From assembly GCA_012184525.1 (NCBI GenBank), contig WOFQ01000017.1, positions 124,001 through 188,000 of the forward strand: 64,000 nucleotides of DNA. Reading direction: 5' to 3'. Below, piece by piece: positions 22,338 through 35,009 of the stretch (its first letter is position 1; every line of letters starts with the position of its first letter). The stretch comes from Xenoacremonium recifei. Lineage: Eukaryota; Ascomycota; Sordariomycetes; Hypocreales; Nectriaceae. The notes beneath the pieces were generated by a model. That model made no database searches. It saw only the letters and a program-made list of their open reading frames with translations, and was not told the origin of the DNA. Both the position numbers and the translations under genes were made by a program.

Positions 22338-25017
22338 ATGCTCGCAACCCGTCAGGTTATGGGCAGCCTTGCCAGGGCTCGCGCCGTCGGCGGCGTGGCC
22401 TCGGGCATCCGCCGCATGGCTACCGTCTCTGACAGCCCCCTCGACCAGAAGGTAAGCATTGAATCCCCGTGGCATCGTGAGAAGCCAAGCTTGAAGCTTG
22501 CTTGCCCGCTGGTCTCGTTGCCCACATGCCCGCGTCCATGACCAGCGCTCGGCATGATCGGCAAACCGCGGGCGAAAGCCGCTCTCGCCAATTGCTTCAC
22601 CCGCCATTGCTTCTTGGGAATTCAGACTGACAAGCCGTTTGCGCACAGGTTCGCCAGAACAACTGGGAGGAGGGTAACTTCATCAACTACAAGAAGATGT
22701 CCGAGAACCTCGCCATCGTCCGCAGCCGCCTGAACCGACCCCTCACCTATGCCGAGAAGATCCTCTACTCTCACTTGGACGATCCTCATGGCCAGGACAT
22801 CGAGCGTGGCAAGTCTTACCTCAAGCTGCGACCTGACCGAGTGGCTTGCCAGGATGCCACCGCCCAGATGGCTATCCTCCAGTTCATGTCCGCCGGCATG
22901 GCCTCCGTCGCCAACCCCGTCACCGTCCACTGCGACCATTTGATCGAGGGACAGGTCGGTGGTGCCAAGGATTTGGCTCGCGCCATTGATATTAACAAGG
23001 AGGTCTACGACTTCTTGTCATCTGCTTGCGCCAAGTACAACATTGGTTTCTGGAAGCCCGGCTCTGGTATCATCCACCAGATTCTCCTTGAGAACTACGC
23101 TTTCCCCGGTGGTCTCCTCATCGGTACCGACTCTCACACTCCCAACGGTGGTGGTCTCGGTATGGCTGCCATTGGTGTCGGTGGTGCTGATGCCGTCGAT
23201 GTCATGGCCAACCTCCCCTGGGAGCTCAAGGCCCCCAAGGTCATCGGTGTCAAGCTGACTGGCGAGCTCTCTGGCTGGACTTCGCCCAAGGGTAAGTAAT
23301 AAACAAGTTCTTTTGCACAGAGCGTACGCTAACTATTTGACACAGATATTATCCTGAAGCTTGCTGATATTCTTACTGTCAAGGGTGGTACTGGTGCCAT
23401 TGTCGAGTACCACGGTCCTGGTGTTGACAGCATCTCCTGCACTGGCATGGCCACTTGCTGCAACATGGGTGCTGAAATCGGTGCCACCACCAGTGTCTTC
23501 CCCTTCAACGAGCGCATGTACGAGTACCTGGCTGCCACCAAGAGACAAGCTATTGGTGACTTCGCCCGTATCTACGCCAAGGAGCTCCGCGAGGACGAGG
23601 GTGCCGAGTTCGACCAGTTCATCGAGATCAACCTGAGCGAGCTCGAGCCTCACATCAACGGTCCCTTCACCCCTGATCTGGGCACTCCCATCTCCAAGTT
23701 CAGCCAGGCTGTCAAGGAGAACGGCTGGCCCGAGGAGCTCAAGGTCGGTCTGATCGGCTCTTGCACCAACTCTTCGTACGAGGACATGTCCCGCGCTGCT
23801 TCCATCGCCCGCGATGCTCTTGACCATGGTATCAAGGCCAAGGCTGGTTTCTTCGTCTCCCCCGGTTCCGAGCAGATTCGCGCCACCATTGCCCGTGATG
23901 GCCAGCTCCAGACCTTCGAGGAGTTCGGTGGTGTTGTCCTCGCCAACGCCTGTGGCCCCTGCATCGGTCAGTGGGATCGTCAGGATGTCAAGAAGGGTAC
24001 TCCCAATTCGATCCTGTCGTCCTTCAACCGAAACTTCACTGGACGAAACGACGGTAACCCTGCCACCCACTCTTTCGTCACCTCTCCCGACCTGGTTGTC
24101 GCCTTGACCGTCGCCGGCTCGCTTCACTTCAACCCTCTCACCGATAAGCTCAAGGACAAGGACGGCAACGAGTTCATGCTCGCCCCTCCCACTGGCGACG
24201 GCCTCCCTAACCAGGGCTACGACCCAGGTCAAGACACCTACCAGGCTCCCCCCCAGGAGCGTGCCAGCCTCACCGTCAACGTCTCCCCCACCTCCGACCG
24301 TCTCCAGATCCTGTCTCCTTTCAACGCCTGGGACGGTAAGGACGCCAAGGACCTGCCCATCCTTATCAAGGCCAAGGGCAAGACCACTACCGATCACATC
24401 TCCATGGCTGGACCCTGGCTCAAGTACCGTGGCCATCTCGACAACATCTCCAACAACATGTTGATCGGTGCCATCAACGAGGCTAACGAGGAGGCCAACA
24501 AGATCAAGAACTTCACCACTGGTGACTGGGATGCCGTTCCCGCTGTCGCTCGTGACTACAAGGCCAAGGGCATCCGATGGGTTGTCGTTGGTGACTGGAA
24601 CTACGGTGAAGGTTCCTCCCGAGAGCATGCCGCCCTGGAGCCCCGACATCTCGGCGGTCTTGCCATCATCGTCCGAAGCTTTGCCCGAATTCACGAGACC
24701 AACCTCAAGAAGCAGGGTATGCTTCCTCTGACCTTCTCCGACCCTGCCGACTACGACAAGATCCGCCCTGATGACAAGGTAAGCACACTCAAAGATTGCC
24801 ATCCTTAAGCTTTAATTCATGCTAATTATTCCTTTTCTAGGTCGATCTTCCCTGCACCGACCTCGCTGTCGGCAAGCCCTTGATCATGACCGTCCACCCC
24901 GCCGATGGCTCCGCCGCTTTCGAGGTCCCCCTGTCGCACACCTTCAACGAGGCTCAGCTTGAGTGGTTCAAGAACGGCAGTGCCCTCAACACCATGGCCA
25001 AGGCCTCCAAGAAATAA
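22338..25017 (+). CDS. ACO1: mitochondrial aconitate hydratase
   Basis: Converts citrate to isocitrate in the TCA cycle with a [4Fe-4S] cluster in the mitochondrial matrix; the yeast homologue also binds mtDNA. Exons 22338-22451, 22649-23291, 23346-24778 and 24841-25017 give 788 residues. The Arg/Ala-rich presequence (ARARAVGGVASGIRRMATVS) predicts matrix import. The cluster cysteines are visible in SCTGMATCCNMGAEIG and in ANACGPCIGQW; GTDSHTPNGGGLGMAAIGVG and the C-terminal swivel-domain GDWNYGEGSSREHAALEPRH are family hallmarks. Codon use is strongly C-ending, fitting high expression. No defect was seen. Confidence 0.97.
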
Positions 25018-25943
25018 GCAATCACAACGACTTGTCTGGAGATGGTGAATGGTTCGGGTTTTAAAGGCGCAAATCGTACATGCTCTTAAGGTTATGAGCA
25101 GACGGTCGTGATGGGCAGATTGTTTCTTGTTGGTGTTGGATTCATTATCATACTCCATGTGTTTTAGTTGAAAACTTGGGAAGGGGTTTCCTGGTTTTCC
25201 CTAGCTTGTATAAGACAGCAAATGATAAAAAAATTATAAAATAATCCCGATTCGTATAGCAAATGTGAAACTCGTCGTTTTCTACGATGGACAATGAGCG
25301 AGAACTTTATTTTTGAAAGGATGAAAATCTTGAACGAGCTTCTTATAGATAATCTATGATGGTCGTTCATTAGATCTGGGGAAAAGAATTAGTCACAGGC
25401 TCTCGGACCAAACATGCGAAACAGAAACCTTACGTTGGTTACAGTCACGGAATTTTCCTCTTGTGCTATAGGCTGGAAAGGGTTACACGTTTCTCTGTAT
25501 ACTTAGCACGCGTTGGTGGCACGTGTGTAAATGAAATACGCCTCTCAGCACCGACACCAAGTAAGAATATATAAGACTCTTCTTCATTAAATAGATAACA
25601 ATCAACCGAATCCTTAAATAGAAGCAGCGAAGATAAATACCGTCTGTTTCGTGCATGTTGCCGATGAAGTACCTGTTGTAAACTCGGCTCCGGGCTCATC
25701 ACGTGGCGATAAGCTTATTACCTTACTAAGCCCCCTTGCTTCGCTGGTCCTGTCACTTTACCACCTCGAAGACAGGTCGAGGGCAGTTTTCCAGCCCAAG
25801 CGACAAATTCCGGGTGATCGGGCTTCTTGACCTTTGGATCGCGGAAGCCTACCGACAAATCCGGCGCTCTTTGCCATCTCCAACTTCGCTTTTCTGTCTT
25901 CAACGGTTTCCCGGCTGCTCCGTGCCGCGTAATACGACCCGCG
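25018..25943. other. intergenic region aconitase / RBD2
   Basis: AT-rich 3' region of aconitase up to about 25.7 kb, then the RBD2 promoter and leader. No gene was recognised; the longer frames are shadows of RBD2 or chance. Confidence 0.5.
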
Positions 25944-26969
25944 ATGCCCAGTGTTCAAAGCTTCAGCACCTTGCGAGCTCGATCGTATCTGTCTCGACTC
26001 CCGCTCTTCACCCGCGCTATTGCTCTGATAATCGTGGTGGTCTGGATTGCCAGTGTCCAGTCGGTATGGGATTTGAGGCAATGGGGCGCACTCATCCCTG
26101 ATCAGCTCAGCATCGCAACAGGTCCGTTCTATGCTCCTTATCCGACGACGAGGCATTGAGATTACTGACTCTGACCTAACATAGGTTATCGCTTGTCGAC
26201 CTTCCCGCTCATCCATCTAAACATTATCCATGCGATTTTGAATCTGGTGGCACTGACTCCTCTTTTGGAGCGATTCGAGGGCGAATATGGTACCCTGACG
26301 ACGCTGGCGTTGTTCTTTGGGCGTAAGGATTTGGCCGACCGAAATGCGAAAGGACGACTTGACTGACGGCATGCAGCGCTGACACAGATTCCTGCTGTTG
26401 TCTACGTAATCATCGAGCGAGTCATTTTCCGAGGCAATACTTCTGTCATGGGCGCGAGGTGAGTTTGTGAATGCTCCAACGAGGCTACGGCACTCAACTG
26501 ACGGCTTGGTACAGCATGTGGGTGTTTCTGCTCCTGGCGATGGAGGCCATCAGAACGTACAAGACGAACCCGTATTTGGTCATCGGCACCCACCACATCC
26601 CGACCTGGACAACCCCTCTAATTATGGTCGTGGTCGTGGCAGCTCTGGTTCCGAATACCAGCATTTTGGGCCATCTTTGTGGCGTCGGTTTTGGATATAT
26701 CGGTAGGAGGAATCTCTGCATAGACCTTGAGATGTTGTTGCTAACAGGTCATCCTCACAGCTGGTCTGGGATATGTCAAGTTTCTTGCTCCTCCAGAATG
26801 GGCGCTCCGATGGATAGAATCGCGGCTTAACCTCCTTGTGATCTTGCCGCATTACGTGAGCATCGACCAGAAGACGTACGGCCGCTTTGGCGTTTTGCCA
26901 TCTAGCAACCGACCAGGGAGCAGTGCTGCGACGGAGATCGTCGGCACCACCCAGCGACTAGGGCCTTGA
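25944..26969 (+). CDS. RBD2: rhomboid-type serine protease Rbd2
   Basis: Intramembrane serine protease of Golgi/endosomal membranes; in fission yeast and Aspergillus the family cleaves the sterol-responsive factor SREBP. Exons 25944-26121, 26185-26322, 26377-26458, 26515-26702 and 26761-26969 give 264 residues. Several hydrophobic helices are seen (ALIIVVVWIASVQ near 27-40; VFLLLAM near 136). LIHLNIIHAILNLVALTPLLE is the conserved HxxxHxxxN-type helix. The nucleophile is Ser133 in GAS, whose codon is split by intron 3, and the partner is His186 in LGHLCGVGFGY. The soluble C terminus has the QKTYGRFGVLP motif common in fungal Rbd2. Confidence 0.92.
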
Positions 26970-27416
26970 GCGCATTTGCGCATTGTGAAGATACACCATC
27001 TGTATTATAGACAAGCATTATATGTGTTGAAGTCTGATTTGCCAGCTGAGGGGGCATGGGAAAGATGGACACGGAGTCCGGCTTTTATCTGATTTTGGGC
27101 TGGCTTGGGTATTGTACCTGTACGAATGCGAACAATGTAATTATCTTGGGGATACTTTCTCTTGTCTCCTTTAAAGAAATTCGGTAGAAGTGTATTCTGT
27201 TGCCATGAGATGAAGATTCGGAGTTCGAAGTCATGACCCGCTTTAGTGCAATTTGCGATACATGAATTCGAGATCCTTCCCGTTTTGGAAGGGCTATCTG
27301 GCAGGTACGAGGGCGCGTTATTGGCCCACGACCTCTAGTTGGATGACATTCAGGAAACTCTCCCACGACCATCTCGGGGATTGAGCCCGAGTTGCTTGTC
27401 GTGCAACCTCATCAAC
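26970..27416. other. intergenic region RBD2 / GAA1
   Basis: 447 bases with the RBD2 3' end and the GAA1 promoter. I see nothing further. Confidence 0.5.
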
Positions 27417-29482
27417 ATGCCGCGACTTTTATGTATGTTTCTTCGGACTCATCGCCTGATCTTTTATGTACCAAATGCCTTGGGATGGACCTGGAAATGC
27501 TGACAGACTCTCGTAGCTTTAGCTTCGGCGCTCTCGCTGCGACGCGATCCTCGACTCCTCAAACTACCTCCATACGTCTCCTTTCTGTGCATCGCGATCG
27601 GTGTTGTGTGGTTGTTTCTTCTCCCGCTCAACGAATATTCGCGACGAACGTACATCTCAGAGAATGCGCTCCTGCCGGGCCAGGTCCATACCTACTTCGG
27701 AGGCAGCGAACACAATGTTCTACGGGCATATCGGCATGAGGTGGACGAGCTTACCGACAAGGATAACTACGCGTGAGTCAGAAAGGAAAACGGGGAAAGC
27801 CTCCATTGAGAACGGCGGACTGATATCAGGGGCAGAATCAACGACAAGTTGGAGGAGATCTTGAGAGGAGTCGGTCTCAAAGTCGGCCGCCAGAACTATA
27901 CGTACCACTCCGCGGGAGAAGTCTACACCGGGCAGAACGTGTACGCTATCCTTCAGGCTCCGCGAGGCGATGCCACCGAGGCTATTGTGCTGGTTGCGGC
28001 GTGGAAGAACGTGGAAGAACAGCTGAACCGGAATGGCGTTTCTCTGGCGCTGACGCTGGTTCGCTACTTCAAGCGTGCGTCCTCTCTGTTAAGTTCCGTT
28101 GGGTAGCTGGGCAGTAAGCTAATTGTATCCTAGGTTGGTCATTATGGTCCAAGGATATCATATTGTTGGTTCCCCCGGACAGCAAGACTGGTACACAGGC
28201 CTGGGTTGATGCCTACCACGATGCTCACAATGTTGAGCTCGTTTCACCACTTCCGTTGAAGTCTGGTGCCCTTCAAGGTGCCATCGCGATTGACTACCCT
28301 CTGGAACAGCATTTCAAGGCTGTGCATATAATCTACGACGGGCCCAATGGACAACTTCCCAATCTTGACTTGATCAACTCGATTGTCAATATCGCGGGCG
28401 GACAGATGGGCATGGGGACCTCTATCCAGAAAATGAAGCATCATACCAACAGCTATGGAGACCGACTTCAGACTATGCTTCGAGGCATGCTTAACCAAGG
28501 ACTTGGATATGCAGCCGGTGCACACAGCAGTTTCATCCCTTATCACGTCGATGCCGTCACGCTCCAGCCGTACGGCGAGGGCTGGCACGATGAGATGGGC
28601 ATGGGCAGACTCGTTGAAGGATCTTTCCGAAGCTTGAACAACTTGCTGGAGCACTTGCACCAAAGCTTCTTCTTCTACCTATTGATGCATACGGATAGGT
28701 TTGTGAGCATTGGCACTTATCTTCCCAGCGCCATGCTCCTTGCCGCAAACTTTACCATCATGGCGATTGCGCTGTGGGTGCGGAGCGGCCAGAAGAGCCA
28801 ACCAAAGTCGGAAGAGAAAGAGAAGTCTGATACCTCCGTGGAACCGCAGACCACGAACGAGGGGCGCGATCTTTTCCTACCCCTGGCTGTGGTCGCGACA
28901 TGCCAGGCCCTCTCTGTCATTCCGCTCTATGTTTTCAACAACCTGCCGGCCAACGTAAGTTGTTGCTTTCCTAGGGGAACATCGTCGTTGAGTTCTCGTT
29001 ACTGACGCTAAGCTATCCAGATGCTTTCGCCGGCCTTCGCAGCTTTTACTGTCATATCCGCTGCAATCCCTCCGCTCATCAACCACGCCATGAACCTGTT
29101 TTACAAGCCTACTCATCAGCACTTTCAGCTCATCAAGTCATTCTCCCTCCTTTTCCTGGGAATGGCCCTTTCGACACTAGCGACACTCAACTTCTCCCTT
29201 GCTTTCCTCGTGGGACTGTTCGCAAGCCCGCTTACCTTTGTGCAGCCCGTGAAGAACACATCACTTCGATGGTGTCTGGCTGGGCTTCTCAACATTGTGG
29301 CTCCTTCGGCCGTCGTCTACTCGGCCGCCCGTATCTGGGGCGTTAGCGTGGGTTACATCTTGCAAGAGGCGAGCTTCGGCTGGAACGTGTGGGGGATGTA
29401 TACATCAGTGGTGGTTTGGTGCCTCTGGTGGCCGGCTTGGCTGGTTGGCATGATCAACGTCTTTGGCACTGCATATGCATAG
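27417..29482 (+). CDS. GAA1: GPI transamidase subunit Gaa1
   Basis: ER membrane subunit of the transamidase that attaches GPI anchors to proteins. Exons 27417-27432, 27517-27772, 27836-28074, 28134-28954 and 29021-29482 give 597 residues. Exon 1 is only 16 bases (MPRLL plus one base); it joins exon 2 to give LASALSLRRDPRLLKLPPYV, the conserved cytosolic start. A first transmembrane helix (IAIGVVWLFLLPL) and the luminal Gaa1 domain with M28-peptidase-like fold (VYAILQAPRGDATEAIVLVA) follow, then multiple C-terminal membrane helices. The acceptor of exon 3 could be six bases earlier (27830), adding Gly-Arg in frame. Confidence 0.93.
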
Positions 29483-29776
29483 TAGTAGGTTGAGGACGGT
29501 GGCAGGGGAAGAGCTGACGCCAGCTCGTATATGTGTGTAAGATATGAACAGGGAAGAACGACGAAGAAAAGATACCAGTCGCTGTGTAAAGTCGGCGAAG
29601 GCGAGGAAAAGGTAAAGGTTATTATTATCAAGGATATAGCATTAATAGCCGTCCTTCACAGGGCGATAAACCTGCCCTATTGACGCATCTATTGTCTATA
29701 TTGTACAGAGTTTTTGTATTTTTTCCTTGTTCATGTCACTTCCCCATACCCTCCGGATCTCCTCACAGGGCTCATG

Positions 29777-31060
29777 TTAAGCTGCCCAAACATCCTTGCC
29801 CGCCGCTTCAATCCAGTTGCCCAATTGGTTGACACTCGAATCCCAGTCGAGTAGTCGTTGGCGCATGTTGCCGACCTGCTTGATATCTAGAACCTTGGGC
29901 TGGACCCAAGTAATGTGCGCCACCTCGTCGACCTGATCAATGGAACCCCGCAGCAGACCGAGACTGAGGGCTTTCATGATGAGGTGCTCGATCTCCTCTG
30001 GCCGCACCTTGGTCTCCTGAGCAATGGTCTGGAAAGTCATGGCACGGTCGTGAGGAGGGCGGCGGAAGACAGCCTCCGTCAGGGCGGCGAGGTAGATCTT
30101 CTGACGGAGATGAAGAGAGTGTTGATCCAAAAGCGGGTTGGATTCGATACGATCGGACAGTCTTTCGTAAGCACCGAGGTCGCCTCGGTTGAAGGCGAAG
30201 AGGAGCTCCCGGAGCCAAGCGTGCTCCTCGTGGTTAGCGAGGGCATCCAGAATGGGGTGGAGGAGAAGCTCTCCAAAGTTGTAGATGCTGGTAGAGACGA
30301 GGGCGGCGACGCTCAGATGGTATGCTCGCTTCTGGCGCTCTGCAGCAGAGAGGGACGAAACGTCGATGCAGGCGAGGTAGAGAAGGGCGGTTCGGTAGTA
30401 GTTGGAGAAGTCCATCTTGCGCTGTAGGTTGAACATCTGTTAGCATGTCGGGTCGCGCGAGAGCGCAGGAGCATTTTGAGCAGCGGTGACGAACCTGGTA
30501 GTAGCTGGCATTCGCATCGTAGAAAGCGGCATGCACAATGGTCTCAACCGAGTCGAACGAGTCCAATATCCTCTCGGCAGTGTCGAGATCCTTCCGGGCA
30601 CCATCCAAGTCGTCCAGACTGAGCTTCACTCGAGCAACGGCGACGGAAGCGAAGACATAAGCGTCTTGCGAGTTCTCGTTGTTGACCTTTTTGGCGACGG
30701 ATTGTAGGAAGGATAGACGCTCCTCGTTATCTGGACGGTCATGTGGTCAGCTGGAGTGATAGCTGCGAGATGGAGGGGGCAAGTAGACGTACCCTTGCAC
30801 TCGGTGGCAGCCTTCAACGCCAGATCCACTAGCTTTAACTGGTTAATCTTGTCGGCGAACTTGAGAATGAAGACTCGGTAGAACGCCAGACGTTGAGGGG
30901 CACTGCCGGGATGGCTGAAGAACTCGACAAGGGCATCGGTCAGCTGGTGCCATAGCTTGCGTTCCCAGAAGTTCTCGAAGTCGATGAGAAGGTGCTGGAG
31001 CTCCTCAGGAGTGTCGTCTTGCTGCTCCGCGAGGAAGTCGGAGATGGTATCGACGTTCAT
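29777..31060 (-). CDS. RPN9: 26S proteasome lid subunit Rpn9 (PSMD13)
   Basis: Non-catalytic PCI-domain subunit of the 19S lid, in nucleus and cytosol. Exons 31060-30793, 30730-30495 and 30421-29777 give 382 residues. Helical repeats (PEELQHLLIDFENFWERKLW, LVDLALKAATECK) lead to the PCI winged helix (MTFQTIAQETKVRPEEIEHL, HITWVQPKVLDIKQVGNMR). I chose the ATG giving MNVDTISDFL, the usual start; an in-frame ATG nine codons upstream (31087) is also possible. Exon 3 may begin at 30436 by another AG, inserting five residues (MFNLQ). Divergent from NUO-40. Confidence 0.93.
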
Positions 31061-31625
31061 GATGGGCAGTGTTGCTATGGTGGCCAAGCGTGGTAGAAAA
31101 GGGCGTGGTTGATAGAGGAGAGCCGTGTGCGCCTCACCTGGCTCGACGACGCCGAAGAGGGAGGATGGAGCTGGTAGATCGAGGCGGCAAACTCGGGGGA
31201 CCTTTTTCTAAGAGTAGAGCTAGGAAACAGAGGCCTCAGATCTCAGATGGCTGGACCTGGCGTGCCCGGGGGGTAATTGGAAGGGGGTGACGTTGTTGTT
31301 TTGTTGTCGGGATTCAAGATGCGGGATACGGAGGGGAAGAGAGCTTCCTTCATTGACATGTCGTTGCTAACGCGGCTGGCAGGCAGCCTGGCGACCGAAA
31401 TGCGCACGGACCACATACCCGACCTAGCTTCCACTGTGAGGTCAGCTTTCGGAAAAGTGAGCTGGAGGACCCCGTGACGCAGCACGTGACCCTCGATTAG
31501 CGTTCCCGGCGCTCGACCTTCTGCCGGGCCATCACGAACCGTCCAGGCCCGTTGCTGCGAGTCGAATCAAGCTCCAATTGAGACGAATTCGCGGCGGTCC
31601 TGCTCGCTCGCGGCAATCGAATAGC
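31061..31625. other. bidirectional promoter region RPN9 / NUO-40
   Basis: 565 bases between the two start codons. GC-rich, with no frame of note. It would have to serve both a proteasome and a respiratory gene. Confidence 0.5.
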
Positions 31626-33199
31626 ATGGCTTCGCCTCTCTCCGCTGCGCGCTCGGCCCGCAAGGTTGCCCATCATGTTGCCGGCCGACGCCTGATCTCT
31701 GACATTTCCATCACCCGAACTGGCAAGCCCATCATCCGGGTCGAGGGTGGCCGGTGAGTTTGGCCTGGACCTCAACCCTGCGGACAGTCAATGCTGACGA
31801 CTCATGCTCATGCAGATCCTCTCTCGGAGGTACGATGCTCCAATCTCGAATGCCCGAAGCGACACTGACGAAGAGCTCCCAGGACACACGGCTACCGTAT
31901 TTGGCGCAACGGGCCAATTGGGACGATACATCGTGAACCGACTAGGTCAGCATTGGCATTGGGAGACTCGACCGGCTTTGCAAGCTGACAATCGATCGTA
32001 CAGCTCGACAGGGTTGCACCGTGGTGATCCCGTTCCGTGAGGAGATGACCAAGCGCCATCTCAAGGTGACGGGAGATCTTGGCCGCGTCGTCTTCGTTGT
32101 ACGTCCCACCGCTTCATGGCCTCGGCCTCAAATCGAATACCGCTACAACTGTGACATAGGAATACGATCTGCACAACACGCCCTCGATCGAGGCCAGCGT
32201 GCGACACTCGGACGTGGTCTTCAACCTCATCGGCCGAGACTATCCCACCAAGTAATCATCTCTCCTCTGATTGGCCGGTTGTGTACAAGGGTGCTAAAGA
32301 GCTCTAGGAACTTCTCGCTGGAGGACGTCCATGTCGAGGGAACCGAGCGCATCGTCGAGGCCGTTGCCAAGTACGATGTCGACCGATATATCCATGTCTC
32401 GTCTCACAGCGCCGACCCCAACTCGCCGTCCGAGTTCTACGCTACCAAGGTGAGTGGCCTCGGTAAGGGACCTTAAGGACATCCAATACTAACCATGGCT
32501 ACAGGGACGAGGAGAGGAGGTCGCCCGTAGCCTCTTCCCCGAGACGACTTTGGTGCGCCCGGCTCCCATCTTCGGTTTTGAGGACAACCTTCTCCTCAAG
32601 CTTGCCAGCGCCCTGAACGTTGTCACCTCCAACAATATGCAGGAGAAGTTCCGACCAGTCCACGTGAGTGAGAGACGCTCATTATAAGAAGTTCTTCCCT
32701 AATTCTTATAGTCTATCGATGTCGGTGCCGCGTTGGAAAAGATCTTCTACGACGACTCCACGGCTGGTCAGACCTTCGAGCTTTACGGCCCCAAGGAGTA
32801 TAGCCTTGCTCAGATCGCCAACATGGTCGACAAGGAGATCTACAAGCAGCGCCGTCACATCAACGTGCCCAAGCCCATCCTCAAGCCCATCGCCGGCCTT
32901 CTTAACAAGTACTTGTGGTGGCACACGCTCTCTGCTGATGAGGTCGAGCGAGAGTTCTTGGACCAGGTCATTGACCCTGAGGCCAAGACTTTCAAGGACC
33001 TGGGCATTGAGCCAGGTGACATTGCTAACTTCACATTCCACTACCTGGTAAGTTAAAAAATTTATAGAGAAAGAGAACACGTTGCTGACACCCCTTACAG
33101 CAAGGGTTCCGAAGCCAGAACTACTACGACCTGCCCCCTGCGACAGAGAAGGAGAAGCGGGAAGAGAAGAAGTACATCCACGTTTTGGATGAGTTGTAA
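31626..33199 (+). CDS. nuo-40: NADH:ubiquinone oxidoreductase 40 kDa subunit (NDUFA9)
   Basis: Accessory subunit of mitochondrial complex I with a short-chain dehydrogenase-like fold that holds NADPH. Nine exons (31626-31753, 31816-31829, 31883-31945, 32004-32098, 32160-32251, 32308-32449, 32505-32663, 32712-33047, 33101-33199) give 375 residues, the same size as I recall for the Neurospora protein. A basic presequence ends near RRLISD. The nucleotide-binding loop is TVFGATGQLGRYIVNRLA. IHVSSHSADPNSPSEFYATK is the SDR-like centre, and LVRPAPIFGFEDNLL follows. Exon 2 is just 14 bases. The gene is dense with small introns, as in many fungal mitochondrial-protein genes. Confidence 0.95.
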
Positions 33200-33645
33200 C
33201 ACAAACACACAAAATTGCTTATGGGTTTCTGGGATCAGCTGAGCGGGACAGGGATGAAGAGAGGAGAGCAAAGCAGAGGGTAGCGTATATAGGCCCCCGC
33301 ATAGACTTAGAGAGTCAGAGAGAGAGAGAGAGGCTGCGAGTTTGACCAATTGTACAATTTCCCTTGTTAAGAGTCGAAGCATTTGTGTCTTTATACACGT
33401 CAGATCATTTTGCGAAAGGTGTCATCTCCATGCTCAGGTAAGTTTGTAAGGTAGTGAGTTGTGATTTTGGAAAGAGTTGGGTGCTATAATCGTGGAGGGG
33501 AAACGGCGTTAAAAAAAACCCTCCCATCTAAAAGTCCCATAATTTTGTAGCAGGTTGCACCACCAAGACCTCATCCACATCAAATTGTATTGTGACCGTT
33601 CCGAGCACCAAAATCCCCTAGATAGGGAAACGGCGTCTGTTGGCC
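33200..33645. other. intergenic region NUO-40 / EFM5
   Basis: 3' region of NUO-40 and promoter of EFM5. It contains a short AG microsatellite and an A-run near 33511. No gene. Confidence 0.5.
33317..33332. repeat. (AG)8 microsatellite
   Basis: Eight AG units in the 3' flank of NUO-40. Length is modest; likely variable among strains. Confidence 0.6.
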
Positions 33646-34783
33646 ATGGCAGACAGTGATGATGAACCACTGTGAGTGGAACTTTGAACCGTTCAATAGG
33701 ACCGAACCGCTGATCATTCCCACCTTCCGGGTTGGCAGAGTCCTTTCCAGCCACGCCTTGGCGGCCTTGGCTGAGTTCCATGCCGAAAAGGATGCGAATG
33801 AGCAGCGATTTGAGCAGCTGAAAGCAGCTACTGAGGGGGCGGAGGCGGCGACAGAGGAAGAGGGAAAGCCGCTGTCCATGGCGGCCTTTGTCGAAGATTG
33901 GAACGAGTCGCAGTTCTGGGTATGTACTTGACACCCGTGTCTATGACTTATCTATGGTCTCTTGTAGTTGGCTATGACTAACTTCGGCTCAGTATTCCGA
34001 TGAGACGGCAACTGTACTTGCAGATCAACTGCTCGACGGTGCCACCGCCAGCACCACCATTGGTGTCGTGTCAACCCCAAGCGCTTTTGTCGCCCTCAAG
34101 AACCGCCTAGTAAGCAGCTACCCTGCTTCTCTAGATAGTGTTAAAGAGACCAAAACATTCCTAGCTAAAGACACGTATAGCGACAACGAGTCGGTGATAC
34201 CGACTGTCCTCGGCTCGTCCTTCTCGAGCACGATAAGCGGTTTGATGTGTTCTCCGAGTTCGTCTACTATGATTACCAGCAACCCCTTAAACTTCCAGGT
34301 ACGGGTACACCAAAACAAAGAAAAGAGAGAGAGAGAAAAAAGGAATAAGACAACGAAGATTCGTTGACACCTTGATGCAAGATTACTGACGTTGACGCTG
34401 CTTAGTTGAGCTCAAGGGAAGCATTGATCGAGTCATCGTTGACCCCCCTTTCTTCAACGACGACTGCCAAACCAAATGTCCGTTTACAAATAAGATACTT
34501 TTGATCGATGAACTGATTTGGTCTGCTTCTAGTTGCCCTCACAATACGGTGGCTGCTAAAGCCCCATGCGTCTTCGACCCCTCCTGATCAGCTGCCTCGA
34601 GTCATCGTCTGCACCGGCGAGAGAATGGCTCCCATTGTGACGAAGCTCTACCGCTCCCTCAATGTTTGGCCGACGACTTTTGAGCCATACCATGCTGGAC
34701 TGAGCAACCATTACTACTGTTACGCCAACTTTGAATGTCCTAATTGGGACTGGCGACCTGAGACGGGAACCGATGCGAGTTGA
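33646..34783 (+). CDS. EFM5: eEF1A lysine N-methyltransferase Efm5 (EEF1AKMT1-like)
   Basis: Seven-beta-strand SAM-dependent methyltransferase; yeast Efm5 trimethylates Lys79 of elongation factor eEF1A. Six exons (33646-33671, 33739-33919, 33993-34109, 34181-34298, 34406-34477, 34533-34783) give 254 residues. MADSDDEPLVLSSHALAALA is the conserved start, and YSDETATVLADQLL follows. The catalytic DPPF motif sits in VIVDPPFFNDDCQTK, then ALTIRWLL, CTGERM and the ending NHYYCYANFEC. The acceptor at 34180 is forced, because a TAG lies in frame directly before it. Converges with UBP8. Confidence 0.92.
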
Positions 34784-35009
34784 AGGCATCACAATACCTA
34801 GACACGAAGACGCCGAGGAATGCGGCTATGCGCCTATTTTGATTTAAATGAGGCCCTACAAGTAAAGATGCGCCAGAAAATGCTTTCCGTCCAATATTCT
34901 GTTTCCAGCTCACTCCCTCGTTCAAATGCTCAATAGTCCGTTTACGCCTGCCTGGCCCAAAGCCGCCCCCCAAGAGCTGTCATGTTCAACCCCTAATCAT
35001 TACCTAATA

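Noticed and set aside
23333..24802. 489-codon minus-strand frame inside aconitase
   Set aside because: Antisense shadow of a strongly codon-biased gene; no domain and Gly/Val/Leu/Asp-rich as expected for a shadow.
25758..26216. 152-codon minus-strand frame
   Set aside because: Antisense to RBD2 exon 1 and its leader; no domain.
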